NCBI GenBank assembly: GCA_963965975.1
Contig: OZ014417.1
Location: forward strand, 6,677,821 to 6,741,820
Reading direction: 5' to 3'
Origin: Xestospongia bergquistia
Lineage: Eukaryota; Porifera; Demospongiae; Haplosclerida; Petrosiidae
Length of the DNA stretch: 64,000 bases
In this document: in pieces, positions 12,714 to 24,886 of the stretch
Numbering within the stretch: the stretch's first letter is position 1
Layout: each line of letters begins with the position of its first letter
The notes under the pieces: model-generated
Told to the model about the DNA's origin: nothing
The model's input: the letters and a program-made list of their open reading frames with translations, nothing else
The model's database searches: none
Made by a program: the position numbers and the translations under genes

Positions 12714-15700
12714 TCATTTGTGATTGTCCAGTGGATACACTCTCTTCACACCTGTTGAAATACAGTATGTATTATTACAATGTGTATATACGTATATTAA
12801 TGCACTGTGGAAGATAAATGTAAGTCTATTACTTACTGTAATGGAACTTTGATGACAGATATAAAAACAATAATACCAATAGTGTAAGGAGAAATAGTGC
12901 TCCTACTGTACAACCCACAATGAGAATAACTACAGAAAGAAACAGATCTATCAAGTCACTGTTTTTGCTTTATATTCACCTTGTTTATTTGTGATATTAG
13001 GTGTTGATAATGATGGTGATAGTGATTGTGATGGTGACAGTGATGGTGATGGTGACAGTGATTGTGATGGTGACAGTGATGGTGATGGTGACAGTGATGG
13101 TGTTACTGGTGTCGATGACGATATCAATGACATTGATGAAAATCGACTTGATGGTAACAAGGAATTAAAATATACTGTTGGAATAATGGCAGGTAGTACT
13201 ATTGAATTGATAGTAATGATCTTAGAAGAGCCATATGTATTTCTTGTTATCAATGACATATTGTACACCACTCCAGCAAGCAATTCATTAATGATTGCTA
13301 TATAATTCATACCACTGGTGTAATCAGAGACTTGGAAAATTTCTTCAAGTACTTTCTCTCCATCATAAGCGTCATACACAATTACTATGAAATAAAATTC
13401 ACTCTCATAAATCAATATACCAGTGTATTGACATTGCAATGTGAAGGTTATTGAAGTAGAATTTGTTGTGAAATTGACAACAGTTGGAGGTGATGGGATG
13501 CCTATTGTAAACTCATAACATATTGTATATATGAAAATAACTTAGATTACCTTGTTTTGAAATGACACCATAGACACTTTCAAAGTCCATTCCCAGTGAG
13601 TTTGTAACTCTTATTATACAGTCATATGATATCCCTGCATATACTGGACCAACTGATATAATCCCTGTCAAAGTGTCTACAGTAAAACATGAATCATTGC
13701 CTTGGCAGGAAAACTGTAGCTGTGTATTAGAGCTACTATTTTCATTATCACCACTACCACTGATATCATAAATATCGTTAAAAGTGACAGATGGAGAACA
13801 GAGTCCATTAAATGTAATAGAATTGGTAAGAAATCCTCCAGTATGCTCTAATGTCCATGACAATATAATAGTGTCATTATCTGTCTTTGAAGAAATTGTT
13901 TTGAAAGCAGGAGCTATAAATAACAAACCAATTGTATTCAAATCTCAACTATAAGTTAAGCACTTACGTCCATTATTTGTAGTAAAAGTCACCCAAGCAA
14001 TTTGCTCTTCACTATTAACAAATGAAGACATAGCTTTCACTGAAGCATTATATATCATCTTAGGTACTAGTCCTTTAATAGTAATATATGTGGTAGTTGT
14101 ATTCAGCCTATTACCATCAATGTTAATAATATATTGATTATAGGGTGGGTCTCCTGATTGGATAGGAGAAGACCAGGTTAGAGAGACTTTTGTATCAGTG
14201 ACATTATTAAAGGTAAGATTCTGAGGTGGTCCTGGAGAAACTAAACAAATAGATAATTCAATAGAGGTGACATAATTATATATATGCCTACCTATTTTAG
14301 TAAGTAATACATAACGTTCCAGAGAGTCACCAACAAAATTACTTATACTGATCATGTACATACCAAAATCATTTTCAATTATGTTAGTAATCCTTAATTT
14401 TCCTAAGACAGACTTATTAAAACGTCCTCCATTGTTAATATTGCCACCATGAGGATCAGTCCAAAATATAAATTGAGGATATGGATTAGCATTCACATTA
14501 GTAAAAGCAATAAGAGTTGCATTACCACCAAGATAAGCATATGTTTTGTTATCACCAATGTCACCCTCAGGAGGATCTGAAAAAAAGGAAAAATATAGCA
14601 AATATGTTAGTTATCATATTTTAAACATTTAAGTAGTCAAATATAATGGTCTGTTTACTTCTTTTAGTTATTAAATATCATTCTTAAAAAGATAACATAT
14701 TATTAAAATATTTTGACTTACATTGTACATCTAATGTGAAGCATTTTTTTGACGAATAAATATCATTTGTGACTATTAAACAATATGATCCAGAATGACA
14801 TCTCTTTATTGAGTTAATAATAATGCTATACTGTGTTAATACAATTGAACTATCAGTATTATTGATCAGTTTGTCATTATAAATCCATATTGAAGTAACA
14901 TAGGGAGGAAAAGAATCATTCATGTTTATGATAATACTGAAGGTGTCTCCTTCCTCTCTTACATGATTAGTTACAGCTAAAATAAGAACAGGAGCAACTA
15001 TTGAATAGAAATATAGTAAACAATGAGTATATATGCATCAAAATATAAAGTATAAAGTATATTATGTTAACTAAACAATATCTTGTAGTGGAATTTACTT
15101 TTAAGTAAATGTACAGTGTGTGGAATACATTCGGTATTGACAAGCCGGTGAAAGAAATTATACACATTCAATGTCTGCCTGCCTATGTGTAATTAAGCAT
15201 ACGTGCAGGATAGTTATGATTTACCATTAATTAAAAATATATTGTAATTGTTATAATGTTAACATAAATTATAATACATGCACGTACAATTATAATAATG
15301 ATTTCAGGATCTATATTGTATGCAGAAAAATTAAGGAGAATATTTGAATCAGAATACAATTCATATAACATAACAAAACAGTGAGCTGTTACTAGCAACA
15401 TATACTGTTTATCTCACCTGGTATCCCAAACAAGAATGACTCTGATATATTGATTGCTTCACAAGTTAACCTCATTCGATCCATGTACTCATTAAACCTA
15501 TCAATAGTGAGATTACTGACAGTAGTATTCCCATCTCCAGTGACAGAAATAAACGGAAAATCTGTTGATATTCCTTCATTGTTAAACGTTAATAGTTCAC
15601 TTGTATCTGTAGTTGAATTATACAGTGTCCAGTTAAAGTTAACTACAGTATTATTTTCAGTTATTAGACAATATATAGTGACGTTGTAAGCTCCATTTAC

Positions 15701-15835
15701 TGTAGAGATAATGACCTGGTCTTGTCCAGCCTGTCTAATTGGTTTAGTAGTTACACTATAGAGTGGTTGAGCCCAATCTAATGGAGTCAGTAACAGTAAT
15801 ACCAGTAGTAAACAAAGGCCGAGTAACTGAGACAT
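12714..15835 (-). CDS. IgFn-C: Ig/FN3 membrane receptor with Ser-Pro repeat stalk and very short tail
   Basis: Paralogue of IgFn-A/B, 748 aa. Exons: 15835-15418, 14976-14722, 14576-14292, 14240-13968, 13913-13551, 13501-12980, 12929-12837, 12751-12714; all introns phase 1. Order: signal peptide (MSQLLG then a Leu run), Ig-like (to 139), Ig (140-224), Ig (225-319), FN3 (320-410), HTGG module with an SFTC-type Cys pair (411-531), FN3-like plus stalk (532-705) made of repeated S-L-S-P-S units, TM (about 707-728) and a tail of roughly 15 residues ending in DNHK. The stalk is encoded by a 36-bp coding minisatellite (about 12997-13103). The tail lacks the long Ser/Thr region of IgFn-B, so any signalling output must differ. 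Confidence 0.83.
12997..13103 (-). repeat. Coding minisatellite for the Ser-Pro stalk of IgFn-C
   Basis: GTGATGGTGACAGTGATTGT-type units (36-bp higher-order period) encode the SLSPSPSLSPSQ stalk on the minus strand. Repeat number could vary the stalk length between alleles. The open frame on the plus strand (Asp/Gly/Ser repeats) is the antisense shadow. Confidence 0.8.
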
Positions 15836-15844
15836 GCTACATAA

Positions 15845-15855
15845 GGGCGTGGCTC
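15845..15855 (-). promoter_or_regulatory. Shared upstream motif GAGCCACGCCC (IgFn-C)
   Basis: Minus-strand copy of the motif, 10-20 bp before the IgFn-C ATG. Confidence 0.45.
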
Positions 15856-16008
15856 AAATCTGTTCAAAAGAAATGTTTTAAATTTATTATTTAAAACATG
15901 GTCTCTAAATGGTGTATTTAAAAGGACACTCTTGTATAAAAAGACTAAATAAAAATAACGTTTAAATATTGTCTCTTAACAATGAAAAATATATGCCACA
16001 TAGTACAA

Positions 16009-18017
16009 TCAAATTGGTTGCGACTTTGTCTTTTCAGACAGTTGTGGAGTCACCTTTATTATTCCTATAAATAAAGTAAAGCGTTGTATTAATATATGGA
16101 CTGAGTTACCTTTCTTTTTCTTCTTATTAACAATGGTAAAAACAGCAATAACAACAACTACCACAACTAGAAGAATCACTCCTCCAATAACACCACCAGC
16201 AATAGCAGGTAAGTCTATATAATAGAAACATTAGTGTGTGACATAGTACATAATTTATGACATACATGTTGGTGATGTTGGTGATGTTGGATTTGTGGTA
16301 GGGAAAGGTGGAGTTAAGGTTGATGAAGGAGAATAAGACATAGTGACGTTAACTGGCCCAACTCTCCAAACCTCAGAAGAACCATATTTATTAAAGGCAT
16401 TAACAGTAATGTTGTATTCTCCTATGGGCAATGACAGCATTCGTTCAACCATTTGGTTATTAACATAGTTAGAATAAGGATATGTAAAGTTAATTTTTTG
16501 TCTTGTTTCTAAATTTATCGCAACAATTTGGAACTCAAAGCTGTCATCACTAGAAGGTACTCCAGCATATTGGGACTGGAGTGTTAATTTTATCCCACCA
16601 GGTTGAGCCACAGCACTCACAATTGGTCTAGATGGTTTACCTATTATGGAAATTAAGTAATAATATATCACCTTCTAGAGTTACAGAAAATAACAAAATT
16701 CATTATTAAGCATCAAAATTTCCAGATATGAATATATGTAAATCATGACCACCCACTACATCAGTAACATATCTTACCTATTTGCGATATAACTTTAGAT
16801 ACATTTTGAAAATCACTTCCTGCCATAGTGCTTACATCCACACCACATCGATACATTTCTCCAGCATATACAATTCCCACTTTCAAATTACCCATTAATG
16901 TATCATTACTAAGACAAGTGTCCATATTTCCTTCACATGTTCCAGATAGTTCATCAGTACTTCCTGGTGCACGTGGCATACCACTACCACTGCCACTACT
17001 CATCATAGTATAGGTCATGAGATCACCTGGACGTCTGCAGAAAATATTGATTGTCACTAAGTCTGGGTCAACACCACCAGTATGACGAAGGGTCCATTTA
17101 ACTTCAATGTTGCCATCATTGTCTGGTTGTGCTGATACATTTTTAATATCAGGTGCTAGAAAGAGATATACATTGCATGTATTGTTTCTATTGATGTACG
17201 AATATTAAACTTACGTCCAGATTTTGTTGTGAAGTTAGCAGAGACACTAGGGTCTCCATGTGGATACTGAACTGATACACCAGCTACAGTGACAATATAC
17301 AGTGTGCTTGGAACCAATCCTGACAAAGTAAATGAAGTGGTATTATCAACAGTGGTAAGGGCTACATCAGGGGGAGGAGCTGGTGTTAACTTGACTTTAT
17401 AGTGAGTAAGTGGGGGATCTCCTTTATTAACTGGAGCAGTCCATGACAAAATTGCAGTAGTACTTGTAACATCATGATCAGAGACTATTACATCTCTTGG
17501 AGCTCCAGGGCGTGCTACAAACAGAAAAGAACCTTATGATCCTTAATATTATATTTACATCTCTATATTGTCAACATATTGAGTACTGTTTATATAGAGT
17601 TTGCGTTATTTGTTGACATACTTGCACGAGCTAAGTTGACAGAACATGATTTATATCCATTTTTATTTGCAACTCCAAATACCCATTCACCAATATCAGA
17701 GTCAGTAACATTAGTGATTTTAAGTTGGCCTAGTTGTAACTGTTCATATCGACCTTCACTAGAAAGGTTGAAATAGTTGATGTTCATTGGATCACCCCAA
17801 TATGTAATATTAAAAGGCTCTCCAGTAATGTTAGTCATTGCAATTATCGTGATATTATTTTCCAGTTGTGTGTATACTTTATCAGGACCACATATTCCAT
17901 CAGGTGGTGCTGTGAAAAGAATGACAAATCATTTATAATTTGAATGATCTTACCCTGGGATATACAACCAATAATTAGAAGACACAAAAAAGAAAAAATT
18001 ACTGCCAAAACAGACAT
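16009..18017 (-). CDS. IgFn-D: shorter Ig/FN3 membrane receptor lacking the two outer Ig modules
   Basis: Paralogue with 521 aa. Exons: 18017-17954, 17909-17622, 17514-17215, 17155-16778, 16640-16266, 16214-16110, 16064-16009; all introns phase 1. Exon 1 encodes only a signal peptide (MSVLAVIFSFLCLLIIG). The first Ig-like domain and the following Ig exon of A-C are absent, so the protein is signal, Ig (22-117), FN3 (118-217), HTGG module (218-343, with an SGSGSG insert), FN3-like plus stalk with NPTSPTSP (344-468), TM rich in Val/Ile (about 470-495), KKKKK stop-transfer and an 18-residue tail. Because modules sit on phase-1 exons, their loss keeps the frame. It starts 173 bp upstream-side of IgFn-C. 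Confidence 0.83.
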
Positions 18018-18030
18018 CTTCTCCTTTAAC

Positions 18031-18046
18031 GGGCGTGGCTCGTTAA
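18031..18046 (-). promoter_or_regulatory. Shared upstream motif TTAACGAGCCACGCCC (IgFn-D)
   Basis: Minus-strand copy 14-29 bp before the IgFn-D ATG. It matches the IgFn-A copy over CGAGCCACRCCC. Confidence 0.45.
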
Positions 18047-18244
18047 TCCAAAAAAAGGGTGGGTAACAGCTAATTTTAATATTATGCATAATGCAACAAC
18101 AGAAAGTCTCTTTCTTAAAAAAACAAAAGCAACATTATATGTAATAACTATTGTCAGTCGCTACTATTGTCTGATCAATCATTTATGTCCAAATGGAACT
18201 TAATCAAGTCAATGATATCTATTTAAACTATGCATAACTTCAAT

Positions 18245-20095
18245 TTAGTCAGGAGTGATCTTTAAACTTCCTATAAAAAGTTTGAAAATTAAGGTTTATT
18301 GAGCCAAATACTTACCTTTCTTTTTCTTAATGATAATCAATGCAATAATAATAGCTGCTACAATTACAATTACAATTACAATAACAATCACAATGCCTGC
18401 TACACCACCAGCAATACAAAGCTACACAAGATGAACCTATGATGGTATTATATGGTAAGTACAACTAATAATAGAAACATTATGTATGTACTTGTTGTAG
18501 TAGGTGATGTAGTAAGAGTTGGTGATAAAAGGAGGATGTCAGGAGGAAATAATACAGTTACTAGATTCGATGATTCTGACAAGCCATATTTATTTATAGC
18601 AGTAACATTTATGTCATAAGTTCCTTTAGGTGATTCTAGACTTAGATTTACAGTTACATTTTGGTTATTGAGGTATCTTGGATAGGAGTGTGTTTTATTA
18701 TAAACCACTTGAGATCGATTGTCTCTGATCATAATATGGAATTTAAAAGTGATGTCATCAGATTGTACTCCATCATGTGATGTGCTAACAACTAATACAA
18801 AATTACCAGGATAGCTCTCTGTTGCTACAATTGGAGCTGATGGTATACCTATATGAATCAAATCAAACAATGTATGATAAATACTCTACATTATTAACTC
18901 ATATGTACTATGTTTCTTGTACATACATTTAATTCCAGGAAATTCTTTAATATCTGAGCCTTTATCTATGATAATTTGTACAACACAGTCATGGATTTCT
19001 CCAGCATGAATTGGACCAATAGTAGCAGCACCCATTAGTGTAGTATTTAAACAAGTATTTGTACAAGAAGCAATTGATTCCACATACGTCATGCCATTGC
19101 CACTGAGGCTCATCTGCACTGTACAATTATTTCTACCATTTCTTCACCAGTATGACAAAGAGTCCACTTGAAGACAATGGTACCATCTGTAGATTCAGTA
19201 TTTGCTGTCTCAAACTTTGGAGACACAGAAATATGGACATTTAATTTTACTATAATGTGATTTGTCTTACGTCCAGTATTAGTAATAGCTAGACGGCATT
19301 CACTTGCTTCCCCTCCATCAGGATACAGTGTTGATACACCTACAACTGTTATATTATACTCAGTACCTGGAATAAGACCTCTAAGAGTGTTAGAAGTGCT
19401 AGTGGTAAGTAGGACAAGGTTAGATGATGGAGGCGGTTTTATGCTGATCTTGTAATGTGTCAGTGGAGGGTCTTCAATTACACTAGGAGTAGTCCAGCTT
19501 AAAGTAGCATCAGTGTCTGTGACACTAACATTAGTCCAACCAGTAGGAGCTCCAGGTGGTACTGTAAGAAAGAAGATGATGGATAACAGAGCAGTTTGCT
19601 ATGAAAATTATTGAACCTCCTATTTTCAGTATCACTTCCATTGAAACATCTCCAATAACATTGATAGCACCAAATACCCAAATACCATTATCATCTGAAT
19701 GTTTAACAGATGAAACACTGGAAGAAATTATTGAAAATTACAAAAAAGTCAAGAAAAGAAAAATAGCATTGTAATTAATAATTATTATTTATTCTCTTTA
19801 GTTATTTGCAACATGTTATTCAATAAAGCTAAAAATGCATTGGAAGGCAACTTCTCTCCTCCCCCCTCCCCCCCCCCCCCAAAAAAAAAAAATTCTAGAT
19901 ATAACACTGGTATTTGAGTCATATTTAAACAATAACTTTGTAGTATATTTATACAGTTTCTCCATCTGCTACATTGACTACAATCTTGTCTCTATTTGGG
20001 TTCTTTGCAGGCTCTGTAATAAAGTCATAATTGACCCGAGATAGACCGCTTAAAGGTAAAAGAAAAAAGACAACTGCAGTTAGTATCATAACCAT
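18245..20095 (-). pseudogene. IgFn-E: decaying Ig/FN3 receptor paralogue
   Basis: Same exon order as IgFn-D but broken. Signal exon 20095-19949 starts MVMILTAVV, then runs into a stop after about 48 residues of the N-terminal Ig-like domain. An Ig remnant (about 19715-19607, motif GIWVFGA) has lost its 5' half and its phase. The FN3 exon 19561-19271 is intact. The HTGG-module exon (about 19220-18927) has lost its acceptor (ctgtgt where paralogues have ctgtag) and is frameshifted near 19115. The FN3-like exon 18848-18492 is intact. The TM exon 18421-18316 is 106 bp instead of 105, shifting frame just before the helix. The last exon 18270-18245 resembles IgFn-D's tail (KITPD against KVTPQ). Several independent lesions make a functional receptor unlikely; a short secreted product from exon 1 remains possible. 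Confidence 0.8.
19857..19893. repeat. Poly-C/poly-A run inside IgFn-E
   Basis: A stretch of cytosines interrupted once by T is followed directly by about 12 adenines. Such runs are prone to length error, so distances across it may be unreliable. Confidence 0.85.
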
Positions 20096-20178
20096 TTTTG
20101 AAAAGACGCAAAGAAAGAGGTGTGGCTCATTAAAAATTAATATTATTAAATATTCAATTAAATGTGAATACCTCAAGT
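20096..20178. promoter_or_regulatory. 83-bp divergent promoter region between IgFn-E and UPB1
   Basis: The start codons of IgFn-E (minus, 20095) and UPB1 (plus, 20179) face away from each other with 83 bp between. The IgFn motif copy (ggtgtggctcattaa, 20119-20133) lies here, so any factor bound to it sits on a shared promoter. The UPB1 start was chosen because it gives the family N-terminus and length; an in-frame ATG at 20164 would add five residues. Confidence 0.55.
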
Positions 20179-21351
20179 ATGGCTGAAGTCGAAAGTTTTG
20201 AAACTCTTCTGGAGAAGGCTTCTACTGCTCTAGATCAGAGAGAAGCATCTGAAATGAAGAGGATTCTCTATGGAACACATTCTAAGTCTGTTATCTATAA
20301 AAACTCAATATTAATAATACATCATTATACTATATTGTCAATAACACAATTGAAAAGAATATTAAGTAATAATGTCATTAATACTTCATTTAGATATGTC
20401 TCATAAAACTGGCTTCTTAATTTATTAAGTTTTTTCTCATTTATAGAGTACTAGATTTACCAACTAATGCAGTAGAAGAAGCAGGAGCTGGTAACTTTGA
20501 ACTTAAAGGATATCAATTTACAGCTGCTAAGGAGGAGACACGTGCTCCTCGTATTGTACGTATTGCTGTTGTACAAAATGAGATAGTTAAACCTACTACA
20601 GCACCTATTATAGAACAGGTTAGAATGGCCTATATTTGTTATTGTAATTATATCTTTAGTCTCTGGAGAGTATCTCCTATTGTATTTGTTTGGTGGATCT
20701 ATAGTTATAGTTATGGCTGCCACACCCCCTCAAATTAATGTATTATATCAACTTTAATTTAAAGATTTAGTAAATAGGTTTGACCATTTCTAAGCATAGC
20801 CAGGGACACTGGCACTTGCTAGTGATATCATCTGACAACAGTAAGTACATAGTATAATTGAGTATGAAAACTCTTCCTATTCAATCCTTTGGTAGGACAG
20901 GTTTCTCCTCAGTGTTGGCTATCAGCCATTAACAAACCATATTGACTTATTTTTAAATGTTACAATATTGTTTTAGTGTCATAATTTGCTAGTTTTTAAA
21001 AAATGATATTAGTGATTCAAAATTCCACAATATATGACATATTGTTACTATAGAAAACAGCTCTTTATGATCGTATCAAACAAATAACACACACTGCTTG
21101 GCTGTGTGGAGTAAATATTATATGTTATCAAGAGGCATGGAGTAAGCATTATATTGTAATGAGTATTTGAAATTAAAGTTTATTAGCTCAGCCTTTTTTC
21201 TTCTGTACTCGTGAAAAGTATCCTTGGACTGAATTTGCTGAGTCGGCAGAAGAAGGGGCCTCTACAAAACTTTGTCAAGAGGTTAGCAAGTATGAATTAT
21301 AATACAACCTCCTTGTATCTACTCCTCATTTTAACTTTGCTCTTCTTCCTG

Positions 21352-21409
<58 letters not shown>

Positions 21410-23953
21410 ACCTTTTCTAGATGGCCAAGAAGTACAACATGGTCATCGTATCTTCTATATTAGAGAGAGACGAAACACATGGAGGTGTCTTATTTAATAC
21501 AGCTGTAGTAATTTCAAATACTGGTAGAGTTATAGGTAAATCTCGCAAGAATCATATACCTCGTGTTGGAGATTTTAATGAGGTAACTAGAGAATATAGT
21601 TTTAATACTAGTATTTAATAATGAACACTTACTTGATAAGTTTGTTATATACCTGGATATATTATATATATTAATATTGTTGTTCTTACTTCATCCATAA
21701 TTCCTCAACATGTCTATTGATCAATGATATTTTCCATTCATTTCTCTATTGCTTTGTTCCATTATAGTCAACTTATTATATGGAGGGTGATACTGGTCAT
21801 AAAGTATTTCAAACTCAATTTGGTCGTATTGCTATTAATATATGTTATGGTCGTCATCATCCACTCAATTGGTTAAGTTATGGTATTAATGGAGCAGAAA
21901 TTGTATTTAACCCTTCAGCTACTGTGGGTGCACTAAGGTGAGTCACTACTATTTAAGACATTTATGATTTTATATTGTTATAGTGAACCAATGTGGCCTA
22001 TTGAAGCTCGTAATGCAGCCATTGCTAATACCTACTTTGTAGCTTGTAATAATCGTATTGGACGAGTAAGTATATTACCAGGATATATCATGATATTAAA
22101 TATAATATAATAAATATATTAAATATATTAAGTATATTAGAGTATGTTACAAACATATATCATGATGTTTACTCTATTGTACATATATTCTGATAGTACT
22201 CTAGTACTGTAACTATTTTGTGTTATTTAATAGGAAGAGTATCCTAATGAGTTTACTTCTGCTGATGGCAAACCTGGTAATTTCTAAGTATTTATTGCAC
22301 TAGAAAACTCTCTGTTATCACTTATGATATTATATTGTAATGTGTTATTGTTTGTTCTTTAGCTCATAAAGATTTTGGTCATTTTTATGGATCTAGTTAT
22401 GTTGCTGCTCCTGATGGAAGTCGTACTCCAGTAAGTTGTTTATTAGATGCAAAAATTGAAATAAAAGTGGATTTTGGAAAGTTGAGTATAATTGATAAAT
22501 GAAGTGTTACTTTATATGACAATAAGTTAATAAGTCTATTAGTTCAGAGTACAAAGTTTAAAATATTAAACTGTTTAATTTTAATATGATATGGTATAAG
22601 TAATAGTTATAAAATGTTTTAATACAAGTATTAATAAATTAATCATTATAGTTATTATAGTTATTGTAGACAAGAGCCCATAATAAAAAAGACATATTAG
22701 GAAGAATCTCCCACAAATTGATTAAAATATTAGGTAGAACTCTTAGGAGCTATGTTACTGATCAATTATTTATTATTATTCTTGTGAACAAAACTGAAAT
22801 ATAAATTATATGTTATGTATCTTACAATGTCATTGTTATTCCAGTATACCATTTACAGCTTTCATTTTCACTATGATATTAAGATATTATGATAGCTTAA
22901 ATATAGGGTGTATAAATATATAGTTACATTACTCTAAAGAGCTGGTATTTTAATTATTATAACAGGAGATTCACTCTTTTTACTTACTGTCTTTTTATTA
23001 GAATAAATAACAATGTCCATTAATTATTCTTACATGGAGTAAATTGTGAACTTTTCATGGAATACAAAAAATTTTCTTTATCCATTAGATAAACTGTTTA
23101 ATACAATACTCAGTGCTGTAATATTAATAATTTATATTGTTATTTTCTTTAGGGTTTAGGAAGAGTACGTGATGGTCTTTTAGTAACTGAAATGGACCTC
23201 AACCTCCTGCAACAAATTAAAGACAAATGGTGTTTTCAGGTAAACTGAGAAATTGTCTTGTAACCATGGCAACCATCTTTAGGAATCTATTATAATTATG
23301 AATAAGTTAACATTATTCATTATAGTGTGTTGCTAGGCAACAGTATGTACACAAAGTTTCATAGATTAAATTCCTATCTCATACATAGGATATACATGTA
23401 TTTTATATGTAATACGTGTACAAAAGGATAACCTCAACACCCTTTAGTAAGAGTGGTCTTGACTGAGTATCAATTATTAATAGATAAACCAGTAACACTA
23501 ATCTTAACAAAGAAGTAAAACATTATAGAAAACAAATTATAGAAAGTTTATACTACATTAACTATAGTGAGTGCAAACAGTTAGTGGACTAATATAGGTA
23601 ACTAACACTAATAATAGATAGACTGGTAAGGGCATATATGATAGCAAAGCTTCTTGATGTTAGTGGAATGTTTCTATGCCTTCTAAATAGTTGTACTCAT
23701 CAGCTGGTTCCCTTAAGTATATTATTAGTAATGGTGGAATTTGCCATTTTATGTTTTCTCCAGGAAAATTTGTGTCAGTCAAATTCTACTTTATGGTCCA
23801 AAATACCACAAAATAAAATATGTGTATACTTGTCCTTATGATATCTTGTCTTCTCTATAGATGACCCAACGTCTTGAAATGTATGCTAGTGTGTTGACTA
23901 AAGCTATTAAGCCTGATTTCAAACCAGATACTGTTTATGAACAAAGTGATTGA
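20179..23953 (+). CDS. UPB1: Beta-ureidopropionase (N-carbamoyl-beta-alanine amidohydrolase)
   Basis: Cytosolic nitrilase-superfamily enzyme for the last step of uracil/thymine breakdown: N-carbamoyl-beta-alanine + water gives beta-alanine, CO2 and ammonia. Eleven exons: 20179-20285, 20447-20618, 21054-21141, 21187-21281, 21421-21582, 21768-21937, 21984-22065, 22234-22276, 22363-22430, 23153-23239, 23861-23953; GT-AG borders, joined phases, 388 aa (human enzyme about 384). The nitrilase triad is present: Glu120 (ICYQEAW), Lys197 ([10 protein letters not shown]), Cys234 (NICYGRHHP). Other family blocks are [34 protein letters not shown] and [17 protein letters not shown]. It looks complete and functional. 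Exons 8 and 9 with their introns are duplicated at 37226-37585 inside the channel array. Confidence 0.95.
21355..21406. repeat. (CT)n microsatellite in UPB1 intron 4
   Basis: A CT run ends 14 bp before the exon 5 acceptor and forms its polypyrimidine tract. Confidence 0.9.
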
Positions 23954-24289
23954 TTTTATAGATCATAAGTAAATGATAGATCAATTTTCTATTAATATTG
24001 TTGACTAGTTTTAGATTTTAAATGAGTTTCCTGTTGTTGATCATTGTTTAATATTCAAATTATATACACTGAATATACACACACTACAAGATATTTCTTA
24101 TTGAGTAGTAATTTCCAAAAAAGACTACCTATATAACAGTAATACAAGGATGTCATTGGTCATACATTAAAAATAGGAACAATTTAGTAGTCTAGAATGC
24201 ATATAATATCCCAATTAATGAAAGTTTGTTAGACTGGCTAAAAAGTAACTACAATTAAAATTAATTAGTAACTCTGTCAGAATGTAATC

Positions 24290-24560
24290 TAGTAAGATCC
24301 TGGTTTCCTAGAACATTTGAGTATACTAATGTACATGTAAATGTTGTAGTTAGCTGGAACTAAGGTTTGGCTAGCCAAGACTACAATTTATTTTTGTACC
24401 TATAGTCTTTCATAGAACATTGGAATATGTTGTTGTACATGTAATGTTGTATTTGGTTGACTTAAGAACCAGGTTTGGGCAGAAAAAAGACTACAAATTA
24501 TGTTTATGTAACCATATCTAAATGTAGTATTCAGCTAGCTAATGAACCAAGGTTGGCCAG
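24290..24560. repeat. Three imperfect direct repeats of about 110 bp
   Basis: Copies share a 'tgtacatgtaatgttgta-t-gct' start, an 'aaccaggtttggc--gcca' middle and a 'agactacaaatt' end. They begin near 24310, 24420 and 24510 and are well diverged, so the amplification is old. Confidence 0.5.
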
Positions 24561-24886
24561 CCATAGTTCATGATGACAAGAAGCATGACCCTCTTATCTT
24601 ATGGATTGAAAATTTACAAACATATCCAATGCTACATGCAATGAATGTATTCTAGTTATCATATATACCAATTGAAAGAGTTTACTGGAAAGCAGGATAA
24701 CTCTACAACTGGTAGAAGAAACAGTGGTTGTTGTGGTGACATTTTCCACTTTTGTGGGAATTAGCTTGATTATTATCACTGTCTTCAGAAACTGATTGCA
24801 AATGACAGCTATAACTGATTAGTAGTCTTCTGTAAGATTTTCTCAGCTCCCTTTTGTAATATAGTCATATACATATATATATGTAT

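Noticed and set aside
12991..13305. Plus-strand Asp/Gly/Ser repeat protein
   Set aside because: Antisense shadow of the IgFn-C Ser-Pro stalk and FN3-like exon, which fit the paralogue structure.
5520..18017. The Ig/FN3 cluster as one giant gene or operon
   Set aside because: Each unit has its own signal peptide, TM helix and stop codon, with a first-exon start after each gap. Nothing suggests trans-splicing.
23638..23841. Small plus-strand open frame in UPB1 intron 10
   Set aside because: Lies wholly inside an intron between two well-supported UPB1 exons, with no recognisable feature.
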